Shown: positions 20,214-27,659 of the stretch, piece after piece
Layout: the number at the start of each line of letters is the position of its first letter
Position numbering within the stretch: the stretch's first letter is position 1
Assembly: GCF_000308795.1 (NCBI RefSeq)
Contig: NZ_BAGK01000106.1
Span: forward strand, 62,001-126,000
Origin: Nocardia thailandica NBRC 100428
GTDB lineage: Bacteria > Actinomycetota > Actinomycetes > Mycobacteriales > Mycobacteriaceae
Reading direction: 5' to 3'
DNA length: 64,000 nt
Program-made: the position numbers and the translations under genes
Notes under the pieces: generated by a model
Told to the model about the DNA's origin: nothing
Seen by the model: the letters and a program-made list of their open reading frames with translations, nothing else
Database searches by the model: none

Positions 20214-21656
20214 ATGAATCCAGTGATCGCCGTGCTGCTCTGCAGTATCGGAGCCGTGCTGTTACTCGTGGCGGTCGGGGTGGCCGTGCTCGCCATGCGC
20301 AACGAGCGCCAGCAGCGCCTGCGAACCGATGCGATCGTCCGTGAGCGGGCGGCCTGCGACGATGCCCTCCGTCAGCTGGCGGAGGTGACCATCCCCGCCA
20401 TCGGCGACGCGGTGCGCCGGGGCGAGCCGCCCACCGCCGCGGTGGAAGTGCCCGCGAGCATGCGGGACTCGCAGTTCGCCCAGCTGCTGCAGTGGATCGC
20501 GGGCACCTACGCCGACGACCTCGCGCGCATGCGCGGCGAGACCGCCGCGACCGTCGAGCACATCGCCGCCGAACGGACCGCCGCCCAGGTGCACGCCGCC
20601 GAGCAGGCCGTGCGCGCCGAGATCGGCGACGGGGCGCGCACCGCGACCAGCGCGGCCGTGCGGTCCTTCGGCACCTCGGTGGTCAGCCTCGGCGCCGACG
20701 TGAGCCAGGTGGTCAGCACCGCGCTGCGCGAGCACCGCAACGACGAGGTCTACGGCACGCTGACCCGCATCGATCACACCGTGCAGCAGATGATCCGCCA
20801 GGCGCAGTCCTACGTGATCATCTCCGGTGGCCTGCCCGGACGCCGCTGGCCGCAGCAGTCGCTGACCGACCTCATCGGCGGTGCCACCGGCCGCGTGCGT
20901 GACTACCTGCGGGTGCGCGCGGGCCAGTGCGAACGCGTGGTCATCAGCCGGGCCGTGGAACCCCTCGTGCACACCATGGCCACCCTGCTCGACAACGCGC
21001 TGCGCTACTCGCCGCCCGCCTCGTTCGTGGACGTCACGTTCCAGGAGGGCCACCACGGGGTCACCGTCATCATCGACGACGCGGGCGTGCGGATGAGCCC
21101 CGAGCAGCTCGAGGACGCCCGCCAGATCCTCACCGGCGAACGTCCCGTCGACATCCACGATCTGGGCCCCTCTCCCAAGGTCGGCTTCCCCGGCGTGGCC
21201 GCGCTGGCCCGCCGCTACGGCTTCTCGGTGCACATCGACGGCCCCAACATCTACGGCGGCATGCGGGCGATGGTCTACATCCCCGAGTCGCTGCTGGTCA
21301 ACGGCGACGACCTGCGCGTGCCGGAGGTGGAGGGCGAATTGTATTCGCCGCCACCGGCCCCGGTGCCGACCTCCGCGCCCGCGCCCGCCGCGCCCCGGCC
21401 GATCGCGGCGCCCGCGGCGCCCGCGGTGGTCACCGCGCTGCCGGTGCCCGAGCCCGAGGCCGCGGTGCACGAGATCACCGAGGGCGGCCTGCCCAAGCGC
21501 AGGCGCCGCGCGGTGGCACCGGTGGCCGGCGCGACCTCGGGCCCGCACACCGAACCCGGGCCAGCCCGGGCCGACCTCGCCGCTGCCTGGCACAGCGGCT
21601 CCCGAAGTGGCCGCGCGGCCGCGGCGCAGCGATCGACGGAAGGGAAGCGCTCCTGA
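20214..21656 (+). CDS. cvnA: Conservon protein CvnA, membrane histidine-kinase-like ATPase
   Basis: A 480-residue protein with one N-terminal membrane helix (residues 5-25), a coiled helical segment, and an HATPase domain from about residue 245. The domain has N-box TLLDNALRYSP near residue 260, DDAGVRM and GFPGVAALARRYG. The tail from 380 is Pro/Ala-rich. No phosphoacceptor histidine box of a true kinase is evident. This matches CvnA of the actinobacterial conservons, which form a membrane complex with CvnB-D resembling eukaryotic G-protein systems. Its stop overlaps the cvnB start. Confidence 0.93.
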   Translation: MNPVIAVLLCSIGAVLLLVAVGVAVLAMRNERQQRLRTDAIVRERAACDDALRQLAEVTIPAIGDAVRRGEPPTAAVEVPASMRDSQFAQLLQWIAGTYADDLARMRGETAATVEHIAAERTAAQVHAAEQAVRAEIGDGARTATSAAVRSFGTSVVSLGADVSQVVSTALREHRNDEVYGTLTRIDHTVQQMIRQAQSYVIISGGLPGRRWPQQSLTDLIGGATGRVRDYLRVRAGQCERVVISRAVEPLVHTMATLLDNALRYSPPASFVDVTFQEGHHGVTVIIDDAGVRMSPEQLEDARQILTGERPVDIHDLGPSPKVGFPGVAALARRYGFSVHIDGPNIYGGMRAMVYIPESLLVNGDDLRVPEVEGELYSPPPAPVPTSAPAPAAPRPIAAPAAPAVVTALPVPEPEAAVHEITEGGLPKRRRRAVAPVAGATSGPHTEPGPARADLAAAWHSGSRSGRAAAAQRSTEGKRS

Positions 21657-22069
21657 TGAGCACACCAGTGGCAGACAGCACGAACCGGCTCGCGTGGTTG
21701 CTCGAGGACCTCGAGATCGCGGGTGTGCGTTTCGCTGTGCTGCTGTCCGAGGACGGCCTGCGCATCGCCCACTCGCGCGGCATCACCAAGGACGACGCCG
21801 AGCGCTTCGCCGCCGCGGCCTCGGGCCTGCGTTCGCTGGGCAAGGCGCTCGGGGAATTCTGCGGCGGACCCGGAAACGTCGTGCGCCAGAACATGACCGA
21901 GTACGACGACGGGATGATCATGATCACCGCGGCGGGCCAGGGCGCGCTGCTCGGCGTCTCGACCACCCCCGATGTCGACGTCGCGCTCGTCGCGCACCGC
22001 ATGAACGAGCTCGCGGGCCGCGTCGGCCGCGAGATCGGCAGCGCACCCCGCCGGGGCGGGGTGCAGTGA
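21656..22069 (+). CDS. cvnB: Conservon protein CvnB, roadblock/LC7 domain
   Basis: A 137-residue roadblock/LC7 protein (LAWLLEDLEIAGVRFAVLLSEDGL, MIMITAAGQGALLGVST). The family regulates small GTPases, here probably CvnD. ATGA overlap with cvnA and GTGA overlap with cvnC give a tightly coupled operon. Length and order are as in Streptomyces cvn operons. Confidence 0.95.
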   Translation: MSTPVADSTNRLAWLLEDLEIAGVRFAVLLSEDGLRIAHSRGITKDDAERFAAAASGLRSLGKALGEFCGGPGNVVRQNMTEYDDGMIMITAAGQGALLGVSTTPDVDVALVAHRMNELAGRVGREIGSAPRRGGVQ

Positions 22070-22416
22070 ACCGGGGCCGACGCGATCCGGACCTGGTCCG
22101 GGCGTATGTGCGCACCGGCGGGCGCGTGCGCGCCAGCCGGGAACTGGACCTGGTCACCCTGGTCCGCGCCACCGGCGACGCGGTGCCCGGGCTGCGGCCC
22201 GACGCCCGCCGCGTGCTGATGCTGTGCAGCCGCCGCGGCGCGCTGTCGATCGCCGAACTGTCGGCCTATCTGGACCTACCCGCGTCCGTGGTCAAGATCG
22301 TGGTCTCCGACCTGCTCGACGGCGGTCATCTGTTCTGTCCCACCCCGGCCGAGGTCAAGCCGGAACTGGCACTGCTCGAGGAGGTGCTCGATGGGCTCCG
22401 CGCTCTCGCCGGCTGA
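22066..22416 (+). CDS. cvnC: Conservon protein CvnC, DUF742 winged-helix-like
   Basis: A 116-residue DUF742 protein: basic N-terminus (PDLVRAYVRTGGRVRASRELDL), then a winged-helix-like core (RGALSIAELSAYLDLPASVVKIVVSDLLDGG). It is a structural or regulatory part of the conservon complex in known systems. GTG start overlapping the cvnB stop; its 3' end overlaps cvnD by 26 bases. Confidence 0.93.
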   Translation: MNRGRRDPDLVRAYVRTGGRVRASRELDLVTLVRATGDAVPGLRPDARRVLMLCSRRGALSIAELSAYLDLPASVVKIVVSDLLDGGHLFCPTPAEVKPELALLEEVLDGLRALAG

Positions 22417-22993
22417 GATCGACTACGTACCCGAAACCGTGACCCGCTCGGTGAAGATCCTGGTCGCGGGCAACTTCGGGGTGGGCAAGACGACCTTCGT
22501 CGGCAGCGTGTCCGAGATCCGGCCGCTGCGCACCGAGGAAACCATCACCGAGGCCAGCGTCGGCGTCGACGACCTGGCCGGGCTGGGCACCAAGACCCAG
22601 ACCACCGTCGCGATGGACTTCGGCCGCATCACGCTCAATCCGCAACTGGCCCTGTACCTCTTCGGCACCCCCGGCCAGCAGCGCTTCGTGCCGCTGTGGG
22701 AGGAACTGGCCCGCGGCGCGCTCGGCGCGCTGGTGCTGGTGGACACGCGCCGGATCGAGAAGGCCGACGAGGTGCTCTCGGTGCTCGAGGAGCGCGGCGT
22801 GCCCTACGCCGTGGCGGTCAACGAGTTCGAGGGCTTCCGCCAGTACCCCCTGGAAGAGGTGCGCGACGCGCTGGACCTGGCGCCGGACACCCCGATGGTC
22901 TCGGTGGACGCCCGCCGCCGCGACCACTGCATGCGCGCGCTGATCACGCTGGTGGAGTACCTGTTCCAGCGACAGCGGGAGCTGCGCGCATGA
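22391..22993 (+). CDS. cvnD: Conservon GTPase CvnD
   Basis: A 200-residue small GTP-binding protein with P-loop GNFGVGKTTF (residues 27-36), a G3-like stretch LYLFGTPGQQRF and a NEFE box in AVAVNEFEGF where NKxD normally sits. The family is the MglA/Ras-like GTPase of conservons and acts as the nucleotide switch, likely with CvnB. It is translationally linked to both neighbours. Confidence 0.94.
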   Translation: MGSALSPAEIDYVPETVTRSVKILVAGNFGVGKTTFVGSVSEIRPLRTEETITEASVGVDDLAGLGTKTQTTVAMDFGRITLNPQLALYLFGTPGQQRFVPLWEELARGALGALVLVDTRRIEKADEVLSVLEERGVPYAVAVNEFEGFRQYPLEEVRDALDLAPDTPMVSVDARRRDHCMRALITLVEYLFQRQRELRA

Positions 22994-24198
22994 CCATGAC
23001 CTGGCAGCAGACCGAGCGGGTCTCGATGTACTCCGAGGAGTTCGCCGCCGATCCGCAGGCCGCCTACCGCGAGATGCGCCGCCGCTTCGGCTCGCTCGTC
23101 CCGGTCGACCTGGCCCCCGGCGTGCCCGCGACGCTGGTGATCGGCTATCACACCGCGGTCCGGATCCTCAACGATCCCGACCACTTCCCGGCCGATCCGC
23201 GCATGTGGCAGCGCAACATCCCGCCGGACTGCCCGGTGCTGCCCATGCTGACCTTCCGCCCGACCGCGCTGCGCACCACCGGCGCCGAGCACACCCGCTA
23301 CCGCCAGGCCGCGGTCTCGGGCCTGGCGGCGATCGACCTGTACGCGATGCACACCACCGTCGAGCACATCGCGGTGCCGCTGATCAACAGCTTCTGCACC
23401 GCGGGCAGCGCGGATCTGCTGAGCCAGTACGCCTTCCCGCTGGTGTTCGCGGCGATGAACTCCATGCTGGGCTGCACCGAGGAGATCGGCGGCCGGGTCG
23501 CCACCGGCATGGCGCAGATCTTCCAGAGCGGCACCGAGGCCGAGGCGGGCAACGCCATGCTCGAGGGCGCGCTGATGGACCTCACGCTGATCAAGCGGGA
23601 GAACCCCGGCGACGACATCACCAGCCGGCTGCTGGCCCATCACGCGGGCCTGTCCGACGAGGAGATGGTGCACCAGCTGGTGGTGCTCTACGGCGCCGGC
23701 ATCGAGCCCATGCTCAACTCCATCGTCAACACGGTGCGGCTCATGCTGACCGATCAGCGGTTCGCGGGCAGCGTCCTGGGCGGCTCGCTGTCCACCCGCG
23801 ACGCCCTCGACGAGGTCCTCTACACCGACCCGCCGCTGGCGAACTTCTGCATGACCTACCCGCGGCAGCCCATCCTCGTCGACGACGTGTGGCTGCCCGC
23901 GCACGAGCCCGTCGTCATCTCCATGTCCGGCTGCAACAACGACCCGGCCATCGCCGCGGGCGACTTCGTGGACAACCGCGCGCACCTGGCGTGGAGCGCC
24001 GGGCCGCACGGCTGCCCGGCCCGGCCGGTGGCCTACCTGATCGTCCAGGACGCGATCGATCAGCTGCTCGACGCGCTGCCGGAGATGAGTCTGGCCGTGC
24101 CGGAGGAGGAACTGGTCTGGCGGCCCGGCCCGTTCCACCGCTCCCTCGCCGCCCTGCCGGTGGTGTTCCCGCGCACGCCGCCGCTGCCGATGCCCTGA
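22990..24198 (+). CDS. cvnE: Conservon cytochrome P450 (CvnE) with degenerate K- and I-helix motifs
   Basis: A 402-residue P450-fold protein whose heme-thiolate Cys342 is kept in SAGPHGCPARPVA. The K-helix ExxR is replaced by E275-V-L-Y, and the I-helix reads YGAGIEPMLN, without the acid-Thr pair used for oxygen activation. Conservon P450s of the CYP157 type are known to lack the ExxR arginine. It may still bind heme but have altered or sensory chemistry. ATGA overlap with cvnD makes it the fifth gene of the unit. Confidence 0.9.
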   Translation: MTMTWQQTERVSMYSEEFAADPQAAYREMRRRFGSLVPVDLAPGVPATLVIGYHTAVRILNDPDHFPADPRMWQRNIPPDCPVLPMLTFRPTALRTTGAEHTRYRQAAVSGLAAIDLYAMHTTVEHIAVPLINSFCTAGSADLLSQYAFPLVFAAMNSMLGCTEEIGGRVATGMAQIFQSGTEAEAGNAMLEGALMDLTLIKRENPGDDITSRLLAHHAGLSDEEMVHQLVVLYGAGIEPMLNSIVNTVRLMLTDQRFAGSVLGGSLSTRDALDEVLYTDPPLANFCMTYPRQPILVDDVWLPAHEPVVISMSGCNNDPAIAAGDFVDNRAHLAWSAGPHGCPARPVAYLIVQDAIDQLLDALPEMSLAVPEEELVWRPGPFHRSLAALPVVFPRTPPLPMP

Positions 24199-24199
24199 C

Positions 24200-24757
24200 T
24201 CAGCGGGTCCGGGCCAGGCCGGGGGCGACGAACCGCTCCACCAGCCTGCGCTCGGCCGCGGCGTCGGCCGGCGGCCACGTCAGCAGGGCGAGCACTACCC
24301 GCACGATCCAGCCCGCGGCCTCGTCGTCGGGCGCGAGGCGGGTCAGCGCGGCCGCGATGCGCGCGAGTTCGGGTGTGTCCGCGAGGAATTCGTCGGCGCC
24401 GGGCGTCCGGTGGCGCAGCAGCCACGTCCGCAGCTGCGGGTCGGCGCGGATGGCGGCGACCGCGGCCAGGATGGCCTCGGCGGGCCTGCGCGCGGCGGGG
24501 ACCTCGGCCACGGCCGCCTCGACCCGGGCCGCCACCGTGCCCGCCGCGCGGGCGGTGACCGCGCGCACGAGCGCAGGCTTGCCGCCGGTGTGGCGGTAGA
24601 GGGTCGCGCGGGAACAGCCCGCCTCGGCGGCGATGTCGTCGACCGAGACGGCGTCGATGCCACGCGCGAGGAACAGGGCGGTGGCGGCGCGCTCGATGCG
24701 TTCGACCGCGACGGCGCGTCGGTCCCCGCCGGCGAGCCAGTCGTGACGGTGGGCCAT
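24200..24757 (-). CDS. TetR-family repressor
   Basis: A 185-residue TetR regulator with the N-terminal helix-turn-helix DDIAAEAGCSRATLYRHTGGK and an all-helical ligand domain. GAGGAGG precedes the ATG. It ends one base after the cvnE stop on the opposite strand. It is divergent from an intact P450 gene, and a palindrome lies just upstream of its start, so it probably represses itself and that P450. Confidence 0.92.
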   Translation of the reverse strand: MAHRHDWLAGGDRRAVAVERIERAATALFLARGIDAVSVDDIAAEAGCSRATLYRHTGGKPALVRAVTARAAGTVAARVEAAVAEVPAARRPAEAILAAVAAIRADPQLRTWLLRHRTPGADEFLADTPELARIAAALTRLAPDDEAAGWIVRVVLALLTWPPADAAAERRLVERFVAPGLARTR

Positions 24758-24784
24758 GCGGGTGCCTCCTCGGCCGGCTGCGGT

Positions 24785-24799
24785 GTCTCGACATGAGAC
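24785..24799. promoter_or_regulatory. Candidate TetR operator
   Basis: GTCTC-GACAT-GAGAC is a 15-bp inverted repeat 28 bases upstream of the TetR ATG, in the 210-base gap shared with the divergent P450 gene. Size and symmetry fit TetR dimer sites. Confidence 0.55.
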
Positions 24800-24967
24800 G
24801 ATCCGGCCTCTCTGTCTACACCCGGTTGCCTGGTGAGCGCAGCGAAATCGGCGCCCGGCGGCGTCCCACCGACGCGCGGTCCGTCTCAGGCCGCGACGCC
24901 GATTGACGGTGCGTCGCGCGGTGCCCACGGTGGTGCTCGACCACGCATCCCGAGACCGGAGGCGACG

Positions 24968-26182
24968 ATGACCACGTCCCTGCCCCTGCCCGACCTGTTC
25001 GACCCGGCCGTGCTGGAGGACCCCTACCCGCTCTACGCCCGGCTGCGCGAGCACGCGCCGGTGCACCGGGTGCCCGGCACGGACTTCCATCTGGTCTCCT
25101 CCTGGGCGGCGGTGTCCGAGGCCGCCGACCGGACGGCCGAATTCTCCTCCCACCTCACCGCCGTGCTGGTCGACCGGCCGGGGGACACCCCGGCCGTGTT
25201 CGACCTCGACAGCACCGGCACCGCGGTCCACGTCCTGGCCACCGCCGACGCGCGGACCCACGCCGCGCACCGGGGGATCGTCGGACCGGCCCTGGCGGCG
25301 CGGGTCCGCGCCGTCACCCCGCGCGTCCGCGCGCTCGCCGAAACCCTGTGGGACACCGCCCGCACCGGGGACCGCCTCGACTGGGCGACCGGCATGGCCG
25401 ACCGGCTGCCGCTCGCCGTACTCGCCGAGCTCATCGGGCTGCCCGCCCGCGACGTGCCCCGCCTGCTGACCTGGGCCTACGACTCGACCGAGATGCTGGG
25501 CGGGGTGGTGGCCGAGGGACGCATGCCCGCCCTGGTCGCCTCGGCGGCCGCCCTGGCCCACTACGCGTGGCAGGCGGTCACCGGGCCGGACATCCCGGCG
25601 GGTTCCCTGCTCGCGGTGCTGGCCGCGGCCCGCGCCGAGGGCCGCATCGACGAACAGCAGGCCGTGCTGATCCTGGTGCAACTCGTCGGCGCGGGCGGGG
25701 AGTCCACCGCCGGGCTGATCGCCTCGGCCGCGCGGTTGCTCGCCACCCACCCCGAGATCCAGGACCGCGTGCGCGCGCGTCCCGAACTGCTCCCGCTCGT
25801 GCTCGAGGAGGCGATGCGGCTGGAATCCCCGTTCCGCGGCCATCACCGCCACGTCACCGCCGACACCTCCCTGGCGGGCACCGACCTGCCCGCGGGCAGC
25901 CACCTGCTGCTGCTGTGGGGTGCGGCCAACCGCGATCCCGCCGTCTTCCCCGACCCCGACACCTTCGACCCGACCCGGCCACGCACCCGCGCCGGCCTCG
26001 CCTTCGGCCGCGGCGCGCACTTCTGCCTCGGCTCGGCCCTGGCCCGCGCCGAGGCGACGGCCGCCCTGACGCTGCTGCTCGAGCGCACGACCACATTCGC
26101 CCTCGACCCCGACACCCCGCCGCGCTGGGTGCCGAGCCTGTTCGTCCGGCGCCACGCGAGCCTGCCGCTGCGCCTGCGGTGA
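24968..26182 (+). CDS. Cytochrome P450
   Basis: A 404-residue bacterial class I P450 with all usual motifs: I-helix GAGGEST, K-helix EEAMR (ExxR), and the heme loop FGRGAHFCLG with Cys353. It needs a ferredoxin and reductase, which are not in the window. GGAGG lies before the ATG. Control by the divergent TetR is likely. Substrate unknown. Confidence 0.93.
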   Translation: MTTSLPLPDLFDPAVLEDPYPLYARLREHAPVHRVPGTDFHLVSSWAAVSEAADRTAEFSSHLTAVLVDRPGDTPAVFDLDSTGTAVHVLATADARTHAAHRGIVGPALAARVRAVTPRVRALAETLWDTARTGDRLDWATGMADRLPLAVLAELIGLPARDVPRLLTWAYDSTEMLGGVVAEGRMPALVASAAALAHYAWQAVTGPDIPAGSLLAVLAAARAEGRIDEQQAVLILVQLVGAGGESTAGLIASAARLLATHPEIQDRVRARPELLPLVLEEAMRLESPFRGHHRHVTADTSLAGTDLPAGSHLLLLWGAANRDPAVFPDPDTFDPTRPRTRAGLAFGRGAHFCLGSALARAEATAALTLLLERTTTFALDPDTPPRWVPSLFVRRHASLPLRLR

Positions 26183-26222
26183 CGACCGCGCCGCACGGTG
26201 CCGGGTGTGGCACGGTGGCAGG

Positions 26223-27023
26223 GTGCGAATCCTGATGCTGCCCGTGCTCGGCGCCGTCGTCGCGCTCAGCGCCTGCGCCTCGACGGCGGGGACCGCGCCC
26301 GGCGGTCGCCCCGCCGCGGCCCAGCCGGCCCCGTCGGCCGCGTCGGCCACCACGCCGACGGCCACGCCGATCGCGGCCCGCCGCGTCGTCGTGCTCGACC
26401 CCGGCCACAACGGCGGCAACGCCGCCCATCCCGGCGTGATCGGCGCGCCCGTGCCCGACGGGCGCGGCGGGACGAAGGCGTGCAACACCACCGGGACCGC
26501 AGGCGCGGACGGCTATCCCGAACACGCCTTCACCTGGGCGCTCGCCGCCCTGGTCCGCGACCGGCTCACCGCCGCGGGCATCGAGGTGATCCTGACCCGC
26601 GACAGCGACGACGGCGTCGGCCCCTGCGTCGACGAGCGCGCCGCCATCGGCAACCGGGCGGGCGCGGACGCGGTCGTGTCCCTGCACGCCGACGGCAACG
26701 CCGGCGCCAAGGCCCGAGGTTTCCACATCGCCCACTCCGCGCCGCCGCTGTCGCCGGTCCAGGCGGGTCCCGGCCTCGCCCTGGCCACCGCGCTGCGCGA
26801 CGCGTTCGTCGCCGGGGGCTTCACACCCTCGACCTACACCGGCGCGGCGGGCCTGGACCCACGCGCCGACCTGGCCGGGCTCAACCTCGCCCAGCGGCCT
26901 GCCGCGCTGGTCGAATGCGGCAACATGCGGCACCCCACCGACGCCGCCGACATCGGGTCCGCGGCCGGGCAGGCCCGCTTCGCCGACGCCGTCGCCGCGG
27001 GCATCCTCGCCTTCCTCGGCTGA
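26223..27023 (+). CDS. N-acetylmuramoyl-L-alanine amidase lipoprotein (Amidase_3, Rv3717-like)
   Basis: A 266-residue zinc amidase that cuts the bond between muramic acid and L-Ala in peptidoglycan. Zinc ligands are visible in DPGH, YPEHAF, SLHADG and the catalytic Glu in VECGNM. Two cysteines (KACNTT, GPCVDE) match the disulfide pair of mycobacterial Rv3717. The GTG start gives a short signal peptide ending in a lipobox LSAC (Cys18), so it is anchored on the outer face of the membrane. An upstream ATG would spoil the signal peptide. Confidence 0.9.
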   Translation: MRILMLPVLGAVVALSACASTAGTAPGGRPAAAQPAPSAASATTPTATPIAARRVVVLDPGHNGGNAAHPGVIGAPVPDGRGGTKACNTTGTAGADGYPEHAFTWALAALVRDRLTAAGIEVILTRDSDDGVGPCVDERAAIGNRAGADAVVSLHADGNAGAKARGFHIAHSAPPLSPVQAGPGLALATALRDAFVAGGFTPSTYTGAAGLDPRADLAGLNLAQRPAALVECGNMRHPTDAADIGSAAGQARFADAVAAGILAFLG

Positions 27024-27182
27024 TCCGCGCGATCACGCGCGGGTCACCGGCCCGGCGATGACGCGGCGACTGGGACCCGGATCGTGTGTTCTCCCACGTT
27101 CCGGGGGCTCGCGGGGTGAGGATCTAGGGCAGTCCCGCCGGCGGTGCCGCGCCGGCTCCGCATCACAAGGACGTGAGTCGAT

Positions 27183-27602
27183 ATGAGTGACAGGAAAAAC
27201 CTCGCCCGTCGCCTTCGCACGTACCTCGGCCCGGCGGGTGTCGCCGCCGGGACGGCCGTGCTGGCGCTGGCCCTGGGAGCACCCACCGCCGCGGCGGACG
27301 TCTCCCAGCTCAACGTGCTGCCCGGCGTCACCATCGGTCAGCACACGCTCTACGGCACCGGGTGCACCCACCAGCTCTACGCCCGGCTCAGCACCTCCGG
27401 TTCCCCGGTGACCTTCTACGAGGACGGCGTCCTGCTGGGCACCGTCGTACCCAACGGCGGCATCGCCCTGCTGGACTGGGTGCCGACCACCACGGGCCCG
27501 CACACCATCGCCGCCCTGCAGGACGGCGTCGGCCGCGGTTTCGACCTGACCGTGGGGCGCGGGTTCCGCTTCGGCTACTCCTGCGTCATCACCGGCGGCT
27601 GA
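27183..27602 (+). CDS. Small secreted Ig-like-fold protein
   Basis: A 139-residue exported protein with a twin-arginine-poor Sec signal peptide (LARRLRTYLGP then a hydrophobic core) and an APTAAA cleavage region near residue 38. The mature part has two cysteines (GTGCTH, GYSCVI) and an all-beta pattern (VTFYEDGVLLGTVVPNGGIALLDWVP) like bacterial Ig-like domains. Similar small secreted proteins are common in Nocardia; function unknown. Expressed alone, with an AAGGA site somewhat far from the ATG. Confidence 0.8.
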   Translation: MSDRKNLARRLRTYLGPAGVAAGTAVLALALGAPTAAADVSQLNVLPGVTIGQHTLYGTGCTHQLYARLSTSGSPVTFYEDGVLLGTVVPNGGIALLDWVPTTTGPHTIAALQDGVGRGFDLTVGRGFRFGYSCVITGG

Positions 27603-27614
27603 CCCCCGGGCGCC

Positions 27615-27650
27615 CGCGCGCCCCGGCGGAACCGTCCGCCGGGGCGCGCG
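27615..27650. terminator. Bidirectional hairpin terminator
   Basis: A 16-bp perfect GC-rich stem closes on an ACCG loop between the stop codons of the convergent secreted-protein and clp genes. Confidence 0.85.
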
Positions 27651-27659
27651 TATCCGGGA

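Noticed and set aside
24200..26491. Long minus-strand frame covering TetR and the P450 gene
   Set aside because: Only its last 185 codons are the TetR gene; the rest is the shadow of the plus-strand P450.
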